From Alkalibaculum bacchi (lineage in GTDB: Bacteria; Bacillota; Clostridia; Eubacteriales; Alkalibacteraceae), in contig NZ_CALNCS010000005.1 of the NCBI RefSeq assembly GCF_937875145.1, positions 11,173 through 75,172 on the forward strand: 64,000 bases of DNA. Reading direction: 5' to 3'. Positions 9,990 through 16,939 of this stretch are shown piece by piece. Each line of letters starts with the position of its first letter. Within the stretch, counting starts at the first letter, position 1. A model generated the notes under the pieces. That model was not told the DNA's origin, made no database searches, and saw only the letters and a program-made list of their open reading frames with translations. Both the position numbers and the translations under genes were made by a program.

Positions 9990-11330
9990 GTGGAAACTCT
10001 ACAAAAAAAATATGGACTTTGGACGGCTACTTCTATGGTTGTTGGAGTAGTAATTGGTTCAGGCGTCTTTTTTAAAGCCGATGATGTATTAAAAATGACA
10101 AATGGAAATATTTATATAGCTTTAGTTGCATGGATACTAGGAGCTATGGCCATGGTTTTTGGGGCTTTAGTTGTTTCAGAATTTGCTCAGAGAATAGAAA
10201 AAGCCAATGGAATCGTAGATTATTACGAGAGGGCATATGGAAAGCGAATGGGTTATTTAATGGGCTGGTTTAATGGTATTTTATATTACTCGCCTTTATC
10301 TGCTATTTTAGCATGGATTTCAGCCACGTACACATTAGTTCTATTTAATGTACCACAAGGAGACAATTCAAATGCCACTTGGGTCATAGCATTTATTTAT
10401 ATAGCAATAATTTACATTATGAATTATTTTGCACCGGTTTTAGCTGGGAAACTTCAAGTGACTACTACTGTAATAAAATTAATTCCTCTTGGTTTAATCG
10501 CTATAGTGGGAACCATATTTGGATTAAGAAATGGAGTTTTATTAGAAGGTTTCATAGGAGGTGCTAAAGAAGCTAGTAATCATATGGGTTCCTTATCTTC
10601 TGCTGTTGTATCTACAGCTTTTGCTTTTGATGGATGGATTTCAGCAGTTACAATTAACAATGAAATAAAAGATGCTAAGAAAAATTTACCTAGAGCTCTT
10701 GTTATAGGGGCAATCATTGTATTAATAGTATATGTCAGCTATTTTTTAGGTATTGTTGGAGTGCTTGGGGCATCTACTATTATTGAATTGGGCGACAATG
10801 CAGTAAATGTGGCTTCAAAGGCATTATTTGGTGGTCCTGCAGGCGTATTATTATCTTTATTTGTGGTCATATCTTGTTTAGGTACATTGAACGGCTTGAT
10901 CATAGCTTGTATTCGTATGCCTTTTTCTCTTGCTATAAGGGGACAAGGTCCTATGCCTAAATTGCTTTCAAAGGTAAATAAAAGAACGCAAATGCCGACT
11001 TATTCAGTAATTTATTCTTTTGCTTTGTCTTGTATCTATTTATTTATTTGGTACGGTAGCCTCAATAATCTATTTGGAAGGTATATTGCCATTGATGAAA
11101 TACCTATTGTTCTCATATATGGTTTTTATATTTTATTGCATATTTGGTATATGATTCATTTTAGAGATTTAAAACCTATTAGAAGATATATTATTCCTAT
11201 ATTAGCTATATTTGGTTCTAGTATCATTGTCTATGGAGGAATTACAAATCCCAGCATAGGTTTTTATCTTATAATATCCATAACCATTATTTTGTTTGGA
11301 TTGCTATTTTATGGGGAACAAAATGTATAA
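9990..11330 (+). CDS. APC-family amino acid permease
   Basis: Twelve-helix secondary transporter of the amino acid-polyamine-organocation superfamily. The N-terminal signature GVVIGSGVFFKADDV (about 18-32) is the substrate-binding unwound helix 1. SAFAFDGW-like (TAFAFDGWISAV, about 205-216) is the helix-6 counterpart. Closest in style to the L-type exchangers such as SteT (Ser/Thr); substrate cannot be read. GTG start at 9990 with GAAAGGGG 6 bp upstream. It stands alone; the next gene is 86 bp downstream and could be cotranscribed because no terminator is seen between them. Confidence 0.88.
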   Translation: METLQKKYGLWTATSMVVGVVIGSGVFFKADDVLKMTNGNIYIALVAWILGAMAMVFGALVVSEFAQRIEKANGIVDYYERAYGKRMGYLMGWFNGILYYSPLSAILAWISATYTLVLFNVPQGDNSNATWVIAFIYIAIIYIMNYFAPVLAGKLQVTTTVIKLIPLGLIAIVGTIFGLRNGVLLEGFIGGAKEASNHMGSLSSAVVSTAFAFDGWISAVTINNEIKDAKKNLPRALVIGAIIVLIVYVSYFLGIVGVLGASTIIELGDNAVNVASKALFGGPAGVLLSLFVVISCLGTLNGLIIACIRMPFSLAIRGQGPMPKLLSKVNKRTQMPTYSVIYSFALSCIYLFIWYGSLNNLFGRYIAIDEIPIVLIYGFYILLHIWYMIHFRDLKPIRRYIIPILAIFGSSIIVYGGITNPSIGFYLIISITIILFGLLFYGEQNV

Positions 11331-11416
11331 ATAATTGACTTCAAGATTGCGCACACTATGCAATAGATTAAGTCAAAAATGACGAAGTTTAAATTATTTT
11401 ACAGAGGTGATTACAA

Positions 11417-11926
11417 ATGAAAAAGTTTTTAGTTTTATTTTTAGCAGGTTTATTAGTTATTACATTTATCGGATGTGGTGCTGAGAAAGAAGAACCAGCT
11501 ACTGAACCAGATACAAATCAAGAACAACCTGTTGAAGAACCTAAGGAGGAGCCTACAGAAGAGACAGCATTAGATGGGGTTACTACACCAGAAAGTGCAG
11601 CTGATGGTACTTACACAGCAGAAGGTAAAGCTGATGATTATGGTTGGACTCCATTTGTTACTTTAGAAATTGCTGGTGGTAAAATTACAACTGTAGACTT
11701 TGACTACAAAAATGGAGATGTATTAAAATCAGAAGATGAAGAATACAACACAAGTATGGAATCTGCAGTAGGTACAAAACCAGAAACATACTTACCAGAA
11801 TATGAAGCAGCTTTAGTAGAATCCCAAGATGTTACAGAAGTAGACAGCATTTCAGGAGCAACCCAATCTTACAGTGAGTTTGTTAAATTAGCACAAGAAG
11901 CATTAGGAAAAGCAGTAGAAAAATAA
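11417..11926 (+). CDS. Lipoprotein with covalent-FMN-type domain
   Basis: Signal peptide with lipobox FIGC, lipid Cys at residue 20, then an acidic Glu/Pro-rich linker (22-50) and an FMN-binding domain (about 60-169). The motif DSISGATQS (143-151) matches the D-x-x-(S/T)-G-A-T flavinylation site of RnfG/NqrC and of PplA-like lipoproteins, with Thr149 as the predicted FMN-attachment residue. Acts outside the cell membrane, probably as a one-electron carrier; attachment would need an ApbE-type flavin transferase, not present in the window. Start ATG after AGAGGTG. A strong terminator follows. Confidence 0.85.
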   Translation: MKKFLVLFLAGLLVITFIGCGAEKEEPATEPDTNQEQPVEEPKEEPTEETALDGVTTPESAADGTYTAEGKADDYGWTPFVTLEIAGGKITTVDFDYKNGDVLKSEDEEYNTSMESAVGTKPETYLPEYEAALVESQDVTEVDSISGATQSYSEFVKLAQEALGKAVEK

Positions 11927-11939
11927 AATAAATTATAAG

Positions 11940-11972
11940 AAAAAGCCAAGTGGATGAGTTCCTTGGCTTTTT
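11940..11972 (+). terminator. Rho-independent terminator after FMN lipoprotein gene
   Basis: Stem AAAAAGCCAAG / CTTGGCTTTTT with a 10-11-base loop. Confidence 0.88.
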
Positions 11973-12181
11973 CCATTATTTTTATTAAAAAAATGCTAAA
12001 AAAGTTGATAAAACTTAAGAATTGGTATATACTAATCTTACCTTGCATTATTAGTAAAAGAATTATATTAATGAATTTAGAATAACAGCTTTTTAGATTT
12101 GGCATTGAATACACATTTTGTTCTAATGAATTTGTTTTTTTACAAGTGATAAAAGGGATTATAATTTTCGGAGGTATTAAC

Positions 12182-12379
12182 ATGAACGGAACAGTAAAAT
12201 GGTTCAACGGAGACAAAGGATTTGGTTTTATCACTTCAGAAGAAGGAAATGATGTGTTTGTACATTATTCACAAATTCAAAAAGATGGTTACAAAACTTT
12301 AGCTGAAGGCGAAAGAGTTTCTTTCGACGTAGTTGAAGGCGCTAAAGGCCCACAAGCAGAAAACGTAGTAAGCCTATAA
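12182..12379 (+). CDS. Cold-shock protein (CspA family)
   Basis: 65-residue single-strand nucleic-acid-binding OB-fold protein that acts as an RNA chaperone. RNP1 is KGFGFI (residues 13-18) and RNP2 is VFVHY (about 25-29). Start ATG 12182 lies 8 bp after GGAGG. The stretch from the previous terminator to the start (about 200 bp) holds a weak promoter-like pair (TTGCAT 12043, TATTAA 12066), which would give a leader of about 100 nt; long leaders are usual for csp genes. A terminator follows directly. Confidence 0.95.
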   Translation: MNGTVKWFNGDKGFGFITSEEGNDVFVHYSQIQKDGYKTLAEGERVSFDVVEGAKGPQAENVVSL

Positions 12380-12390
12380 TTTTGAAGCCG

Positions 12391-12420
12391 AAACCTGTAG
12401 AGAAATCTACAGGTTTTTTT
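12391..12420 (+). terminator. Rho-independent terminator of csp gene
   Basis: Stem AAACCTGTAGA / TCTACAGGTTT followed by a run of T. The T run is directly followed by the structured element at 12421. Confidence 0.92.
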
Positions 12421-12590
12421 GCGTGAACTAATGAGCCAAGCGAAAATAGAGTTTTCGTAGTACCCATATGATTGAACAGACAAACGGTTTGCCGATTTGG
12501 CTGAGAAATCATATGGATACGAAATGAAAGCTTTGCTTTCATTTGGCGAATGGCGCGACCGAGGAATCAGCTTTAGCTGATTTCGAGGTA
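12421..12590 (+). repeat. Structured intergenic element, copy A (terminator-linked)
   Basis: About 170 bp with four hairpins in order: GCGAAAA/TTTTCGT (12440-12458), CCATATGATT/AATCATATGG (12463-12516) closing a conserved loop with ACAGACAAA and GATTTGGCT, AAATGAAAGC/GCTTTCATTT (12522-12544), and AATCAGC/GCTGATT (12564-12582). It starts with GCGTGAAC directly after the csp terminator T run. A second copy lies on the other strand at 47761-47935, also directly after a terminator. Could be a structured RNA or a small mobile element; no known family was recognised. Confidence 0.6.
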
Positions 12591-12603
12591 AGATTCTCAC
12601 AAC

Positions 12604-12800
12604 GAAACCGGAAAGTAGAAAGCGGAAATTAAGCTACCCAAGGGAAGTTACCTAAGGGTGGCTTTTTTATTCAATAGGATACTCCTGCTTTAGATTCTAG
12701 CTCCTGCCAGTCATCCTGAGCGCAAACGAAGGATCTTACTTTTTCTCACCTAAAGGCGAGGAATTTTTCCGCTTTCCACCTTCCGCTTTCCGCTATATAT
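12604..12800. repeat. Composite repeat with inverted heptamer ends
   Basis: Order: forward GGAAAGTAGAAAGCGGAA array (12608-12627), hairpin AGCTACCCAAGG...CTAAGGGTGGCT, block GTCATCCTGAG...GAAGGATCTT (12710-12737), CTCACCTAAAGGCGAG (about 12747-12762), then the inverse CCGCTTTCCACCTTCCGC array to 12795. Same internal order as the composite at 683. Confidence 0.55.
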
Positions 12801-12872
12801 TTTCTAGATAAATCCTACTAAATCGTGTATATTAATAAGATAAGTTACTGAAATTAGAACAAGTGAGGCGAA

Positions 12873-13862
12873 ATGATGGAAGTGAATATAAAAGGATTAG
12901 AACTATCTACTCAAATTATGATTGAGGAATCTTTAAGGCGAGGTATTCATGTTGAAATTATAGATCAAAAAGAAAATCTCATTCGATTAGAAAAAGAAGG
13001 AAAAGTAGAATATATTCAACAGGCGACGAAGACTTCTGCAGACAGCTATATTGTTGTACTACTTATGGAGAATAAACAGGTCACAAAATTGCTCCTTAAA
13101 GAACAAAAGATGAATGTACCCCATGGTGTAGTGATTCATTCTCAAGAAGAGGCTCTACAGGCATATAATGAGTTTGAAGGGCTAGAGATTGTAGTAAAAC
13201 CAAATTCCACAAACTTTGGACAAGGGGTAGTCATACTAGATGAAAATCGAAAGGTAGAAGATTTTAAAAAAGCTGTAGATTATGCTCTTGCATTAGATAG
13301 TACAGTTTTAATTGAAGAATTTTTTAAAGGTAAGGAATATCGATTTTTAGTTATTGGAGATGAATTAGCGGCAGTAGTCCACCGGGTGCCTGCAAATGTA
13401 GTCGGCGATGGAAAACACACGATTGAAGAATTAGTAGAAATAAAAAATCGAAACCCTCTTAGGGGTAAAGGATATGTGACACCTTTAGAAAAAATTCAAC
13501 TAGGAGTAGTAGAAGAGGATTTTTTACTCAAACAAAATTTAACGGAAAAATCTATTTTAGATAAAGATGTGACTGTTTATTTGAGAGAAAACTCAAATGT
13601 CAGTACTGGTGGAGATACTATAGATTATACAGACGAAATGCACCCAGGCTATAAAGATATTGCTATAAAAGCTGCAAAAGCTCTAAATGCTAAGATATGT
13701 GGCATCGATATTATTCTTAAAGATTATAAAGAAGCACCCACAGAAGATAATTACTGTATTATTGAACTAAACTTCAATCCAGCTCTTCACATGCATAATT
13801 TCCCATTTGAAGGAAAGAATAGGCGTGTCGAGGAGAAGGTTTTGGATTTGTTGGGATTTTAG
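12873..13862 (+). CDS. ATP-grasp ligase like the glutathione-synthetase domain of GshF
   Basis: Stand-alone 329-residue ATP-grasp enzyme. It resembles the C-terminal ATP-grasp domain of bifunctional GshF and of cyanophycin synthetase: VVKPNSTNFGQGV (about 108-120, nucleotide loop), EEFFKGKEYRFLVI (about 148-161), STGGDTIDYTDEMH (about 245-258) and the metal-binding IIELNFNPALHMHNFPF near the C-terminus. The gamma-glutamylcysteine ligase half of GshF is absent, and no such gene is nearby. The product may be glutathione or another gamma-glutamyl or peptide-type conjugate. ATG-ATG start after GTGAGG. No operon partners. Confidence 0.8.
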   Translation: MMEVNIKGLELSTQIMIEESLRRGIHVEIIDQKENLIRLEKEGKVEYIQQATKTSADSYIVVLLMENKQVTKLLLKEQKMNVPHGVVIHSQEEALQAYNEFEGLEIVVKPNSTNFGQGVVILDENRKVEDFKKAVDYALALDSTVLIEEFFKGKEYRFLVIGDELAAVVHRVPANVVGDGKHTIEELVEIKNRNPLRGKGYVTPLEKIQLGVVEEDFLLKQNLTEKSILDKDVTVYLRENSNVSTGGDTIDYTDEMHPGYKDIAIKAAKALNAKICGIDIILKDYKEAPTEDNYCIIELNFNPALHMHNFPFEGKNRRVEEKVLDLLGF

Positions 13863-14027
13863 AAAAACAGGTGGTCTGTCGTAGGTTGCGGGCTTGTAAC
13901 TCCTTACAGTCGCTACAAACCTCGCCAACCTTGACAGGGGTAATACCATTCAATTTATCTTGCCCTTGGGGCCATATAGATTGGGTATTACTCCCAGGTG
14001 GTAAGGTGGTGAGCAAAAGCTCAAAAG
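13863..14027. other. Intergenic region with two hairpins and an 8-bp-period block
   Basis: No gene. Two foldable segments: AGGTTGCGGGCTTGTA against TACAAACCTCGCCAACCT (13883-13931), and GGGGTAATACC against GGTATTACTCCC (13937-13995). The pair is bounded by AGGTGGTC (13869) and AGGTGGTAAGGTGGTGAGC (13996-14014), as if the hairpin region were inserted inside an AGGTGGT array. Confidence 0.4.
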
Positions 14028-14216
14028 CTGAAAGCTGAAGGCTGAAGGCGGAAAAAACGATACTCGCCTTTAGGCGAGGTTATGACCTGAGTTGACTGTC
14101 CTAGTCATCCTGAGGAGCTCCAGCGACGAAGGATCTTTAGGAATTAAGTGGGTGTATAAATGTATGTAGAAATTGATAATTACAATTTCCACTTTCCGCC
14201 TTCCACTTTCCGCTGT
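14028..14216. repeat. Composite repeat with inverted heptamer ends
   Basis: Forward array AAGCTGA, AAGCTGA, AGGCTGA, AGGCGGA (about 14027-14054), CTCGCCTTTAGGCGAG (14066-14081), GTCATCCTGAGG...GAAGGATCTTT (14104-14138), then inverse array TTTCCAC, TTTCCGC, CTTCCAC, TTTCCGC (about 14186-14213). Confidence 0.55.
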
Positions 14217-14308
14217 TAAAAACTGTTTTAGAAGAGATAATACATGGTATAAATACCCTATGAGCATTAGAGGCTCGTGTTGGAAATACGAAAAAAGGAG
14301 GAAACGAA

Positions 14309-14746
14309 ATGTGGAAAGAATTTAAAGAATTTGCAGTAAAGGGAAATATGATTGATTTAGCTGTGGGTGTCGTTGTCGGTGGTGCCTTTGGAAAAATAGT
14401 AACATCGTTAGTTACTGATATCATTACACCCTTAGTGGGATTATTATTAGGAAATATTGATTTATCTAATTTGTTCTTGACTTTAGGACCAGGGGACTTC
14501 CCTACGTTAGCTCTAGCAGAAAAGGCCAAAGTACCTACTTTAAAATATGGACTATTTTTAAATAATGTTATTGATTTCTTAATTATTGCCTTTTCCATCT
14601 TTATCGTTATAAAACAGCTTAATCGATTTAAACGAAAAGAAGTTGAAGAAGAAGTCGCTGTCACTACAAAGGCTTGTGATTACTGTTATAGTGAGATACA
14701 TATAGATGCAACGAGATGTCCTCATTGTACATCCGAGTTGAATTAA
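14309..14746 (+). CDS. mscL: Large-conductance mechanosensitive channel with C-terminal zinc ribbon
   Basis: Homopentameric channel that opens under membrane tension to release solutes at hypo-osmotic shock. N-terminal [23 protein letters not shown] is the conserved S1/TM1 region; the second helix is [16 protein letters not shown]. Unlike E. coli MscL, the cytoplasmic tail ends in a zinc-ribbon-like pattern, CDYC (about 122-125) and CPHC (about 137-140). Similar tails occur in other Firmicute MscL proteins; the role is unknown. Start ATG with AGGAGG upstream. The stop codon is the first base pair group of an 11-bp repeat array. Confidence 0.94.
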   Translation: MWKEFKEFAVKGNMIDLAVGVVVGGAFGKIVTSLVTDIITPLVGLLLGNIDLSNLFLTLGPGDFPTLALAEKAKVPTLKYGLFLNNVIDFLIIAFSIFIVIKQLNRFKRKEVEEEVAVTTKACDYCYSEIHIDATRCPHCTSELN

Positions 14747-14843
14747 CAATAGTTAAACGATTGTTGAACGGTCGTTAAACCATAGTTAAACAATTGTTCA
14801 ACTACTGTTCGACTATTGTTCAACGATTGCTCCACTATTGTTC
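14745..14843. repeat. Nine-unit array of the 11-bp repeat AACNATNGTTN
   Basis: Nine exact 11-bp steps: AACAATAGTTA, AACGATTGTTG, AACGGTCGTTA, AACCATAGTTA, AACAATTGTTC, AACTACTGTTC, GACTATTGTTC, AACGATTGCTC, CACTATTGTTC. The ends AAC/GTT are fixed and palindromic, while positions 4, 7 and 11 vary. The first unit overlaps the mscL TAA stop. Confidence 0.85.
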
Positions 14844-14911
14844 CAAATAATAAAATATTCACCTATGAATGTGGACATACTAATATCAAATGATTTAAAG
14901 GAGATGTTAGT

Positions 14912-15045
14912 ATGACGAAAGATAGCCAACCAGATAAAAAAAGGTAAGAAAAGAAAAGGCAAATGGGCAAACTCCAATTACTCAAGAAGCTCAAAATCAC
15001 AATCCAAATGCTAAAAAACAATCTGTCGAAAATAATGATGTATAA
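14912..15045 (+). pseudogene. Small hydrophilic clostridial protein gene with a frameshift
   Basis: ATG 14912 follows AAAGGAG with good spacing and gives MTKDSQPDKKR before TAA at 14945. A shift by one base at the seven-A run (14936-14942) opens a frame to TAA 15043-15045 containing NGQTPITQEAQNHNPNAKK, the type of sequence seen in short clostridial proteins of unknown function. The joined product would have about 44 residues. It may be a one-base deletion, a sequencing error in a homopolymer, or slippage on A-AAA-AAG. No function is known. It lies between the 11-bp array and a 21-bp tandem repeat. Confidence 0.55.
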
Positions 15046-15137
15046 TGTCCTGAGCTGACGCTCAGGACGAAGGTTGGAAGTTGCAATCTGGGTCAAGCTT
15101 CTAGGGTCTTAAGATCCTTCGCTTCGCTCAGGATGAC
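15046..15137. repeat. TCATCCTGAG-family block, inverse orientation
   Basis: A decayed GTCCTGAGCTGACGCTCAGGAC hairpin (15047-15068) and then GATCCTTCGCTTCGCTCAGGATGACA (15111-15136, written here as one family member) in inverse orientation. Confidence 0.5.
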
Positions 15138-15139
15138 AG

Positions 15140-15250
15140 GTATATGCGCACCAGACTCCAGTATATGTACACCGAACTCCAGTATATGTACACCGAACTC
15201 CAGTATATGTACACCGAACTCCAGAGAATGTACACCGAACCTCAGAGTAT
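15140..15250. repeat. 21-bp tandem repeat, five copies
   Basis: Five consecutive 21-bp units at 15140, 15161, 15182, 15203 and 15224, of the form GTATATGTACACC + GAACTCCA. Units 2-4 are identical; the outer ones are diverged, and a sixth breaks off into TCATCCTGAGG at 15251. 21 is three times the 7-bp period of neighbouring arrays. Not translated. Confidence 0.85.
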
Positions 15251-15347
15251 GTCATCCTGAGGAGCTTGCGACGAAGGATCTTACATTTTCTCGCCTATAG
15301 GCGAGGCTTGTTTTTCTTCCACCTTCCACTTAAAATGAGGTTTTTTA
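15251..15347. repeat. TCATCCTGAG block and CTCGCC hairpin before cca
   Basis: GTCATCCTGAGG...GACGAAGGATCTTAC (15251-15283) is followed by CTCGCCTATAGGCGAG (15290-15305) and a short TTCCACCTTCCAC inverse heptamer piece (15316-15329). The cca ribosome-binding site TGAGG lies at 15333-15338. Confidence 0.5.
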
Positions 15348-16697
15348 ATGAATATCCTATTGCCAAAAGAAATTACATATGCACTAGAAACAATCCAGCA
15401 GGCAGGCTTTGAGGCCTTTATCGTTGGTGGATGTGTTCGTGATGTTCTTATTGGGAGAGAAGTTCACGATTTTGATATTACTACTAATACATTACCCCCA
15501 CAAATTCTTCAATTATTTTCTTCTTTTACAGTGCTTGAAACAGGTATAAAACATGGTACCCTTACTGTAGTCATCAATCATATGCCAATAGAAATTACGA
15601 CTTATCGAATTGATGGCACCTATACAGATTATCGTCGTCCAGATGGAGTCCTTTTTACAAAGAGCTTAATGGAAGACTTAAAGCGAAGAGACTTTACCAT
15701 GAATGCCCTAGCCTATAACCCCAAAACAGGTATAATCGATTATTTCAATGGTAAGGAAGATATATATAATAAAATCATTCGGACTGTAGGGAGTCCAGAT
15801 GAGAGATTTACAGAAGATGGACTCAGGATCATGAGGGCATTACGTTTTTCTGCTGTATTAGGGTTTCGAATTGAGGAGGATACGAAAAAGAGCATACATA
15901 CTTATAAAGATAAACTGAAATACATTTCAATAGAGCGGATTACTTCAGAGTTTTCTAAGATGATTTGTGGTCAATATGTAGAAGAAGTTCTTCTAGAATT
16001 CTGGGATGTAATAGACGTAATCATCCCTGAATTATCGATACAATCAAAGGATGATCGTGCATACAAACTTTCCGTAAAAACTCTTGTTAATACACCACCT
16101 ATCTTGTATCTACGAATGGCAACTCTACTTCACAGTATAAGTAAGCAAGCGATATTGTCTTATGAAAAAGAGGAAAATATAGATAATAATCACTCTTCAG
16201 AAAAAAGTGCCTTTATAGTAAAGAAAATACTTCAAGATATGCGCTTTGATAAGGAAACCACTAATAGAGTCTATACTCTAATTTTCTATTATGATTTAGA
16301 TTTAATTGAAGATAAACCCTATATAAAAAAGTGGATGAATAAACTAACGCCTAAAGTCCTAAAAGAACTATTACAACTAAGAAGGGCAAAGTCCCTCTCT
16401 CAAAATTCTAAAGATGATAAGGAATTAGGTAAAATTAGTACAATTAACTATTTGATAGATGAGATTATTGCGAGTAAAAGCTGTTATTCTATAAAAGGCT
16501 TAGCAATTAATGGACAAGATCTAATAAAAGCAGGAATCCCACAAGGTAAATTAATAGGTGAAATATTACAGAAGATTTTGGAAGAGGTTATTGAGGAAAA
16601 AGTGGATAATAACAAGAAAGACTTGCTTCATTTAGCGAAGCATATATATGGAGAAGGTGGTCAGCAAATATGCGACTTACATCGTAGTGAACAATGA
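15348..16697 (+). CDS. cca: CCA-adding tRNA nucleotidyltransferase / poly(A) polymerase family
   Basis: Adds or repairs the 3' CCA of tRNAs. Class II nucleotidyltransferase: AFIVGGCVRDVLIGREVHDFDITT (about 24-47, split here as GGCVRD and DFDITT) with the two catalytic Asp, then RRPDG, the EDLKRRDFTMNALAY region and the ERFTEDGLRIMRALRFSA domain. The HD-domain-like segment (ATLLHSIS, about 258) has lost its Asp. 449 residues. The last dozen codons (from GGQQICDL) and the stop are made of an AGGTGGTCAGCAAA block plus the ATATGCGAC palindrome, so the native C-terminus seems to have been replaced. Confidence 0.9.
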   Translation: MNILLPKEITYALETIQQAGFEAFIVGGCVRDVLIGREVHDFDITTNTLPPQILQLFSSFTVLETGIKHGTLTVVINHMPIEITTYRIDGTYTDYRRPDGVLFTKSLMEDLKRRDFTMNALAYNPKTGIIDYFNGKEDIYNKIIRTVGSPDERFTEDGLRIMRALRFSAVLGFRIEEDTKKSIHTYKDKLKYISIERITSEFSKMICGQYVEEVLLEFWDVIDVIIPELSIQSKDDRAYKLSVKTLVNTPPILYLRMATLLHSISKQAILSYEKEENIDNNHSSEKSAFIVKKILQDMRFDKETTNRVYTLIFYYDLDLIEDKPYIKKWMNKLTPKVLKELLQLRRAKSLSQNSKDDKELGKISTINYLIDEIIASKSCYSIKGLAINGQDLIKAGIPQGKLIGEILQKILEEVIEEKVDNNKKDLLHLAKHIYGEGGQQICDLHRSEQ

Positions 16698-16939
16698 ATA
16701 ATGAGCAATATAAGGATTTAGTAAGTCGCATATTTGTGCTGTTCCGTGTTCAATGTTCATTGTTCATTGAAGGTTTTGTATTCGGTTCTAAGTGATCGCT
16801 CATTATGTAGTTTATACGCTATAGTTCGTTTGTAGGGATCCTTCGCTTCGCTCCAGGATGACAATAGCAGGAGCTTGGGTCTTTATCTCGCCCGAAGGCG
16901 AGTAATGATTTTGCTGACCACCTGACCACCTAGACCACC
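16655..16939. repeat. Composite repeat: GGTGGTC ends, ATATGCGAC palindrome, CTCGCC hairpin
   Basis: GGTGGTCAGCAAA (16657-16669, inside cca), then palindrome arms AAATATGCGACTTA / TAAGTCGCATATTT (16666-16680 and 16720-16734), heptamers GTGAACA, ATGAATA, ATGAGCA (16687-16707) and GTTCCGT, GTTCAAT, GTTCATT, GTTCATT (16741-16768), GATCCTTCGCTTCGCTCC (16837-16854), CTCGCCCGAAGGCGAG (16888-16903), and inverse TTGCTGACCACCTGACCACC (16911-16930), which abuts topB. The outer AGGTGGT blocks are inverted relative to each other. Confidence 0.6.

Noticed and set aside
12289..12600. Protein-like similarity between frames at 12289-12600 and 47765-47953 (RSPNES...AFAWL, SRKK)
   Set aside because: The similarity follows from DNA identity of the structured element. 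Amino-acid changes are not biased to synonymous sites, whereas paired stem positions covary, so structure explains it better than coding.
13767..14016. Overlapping minus-strand frames with a few Cys after the ATP-grasp gene
   Set aside because: They overlap the ATP-grasp gene and the hairpin region, lack ribosome-binding sites and have repeat-like composition.
14745..14843. CRISPR-like array
   Set aside because: Units are 11 bp without spacers, and no cas genes are present. The 21-bp repeat at 15140 also has no spacers.
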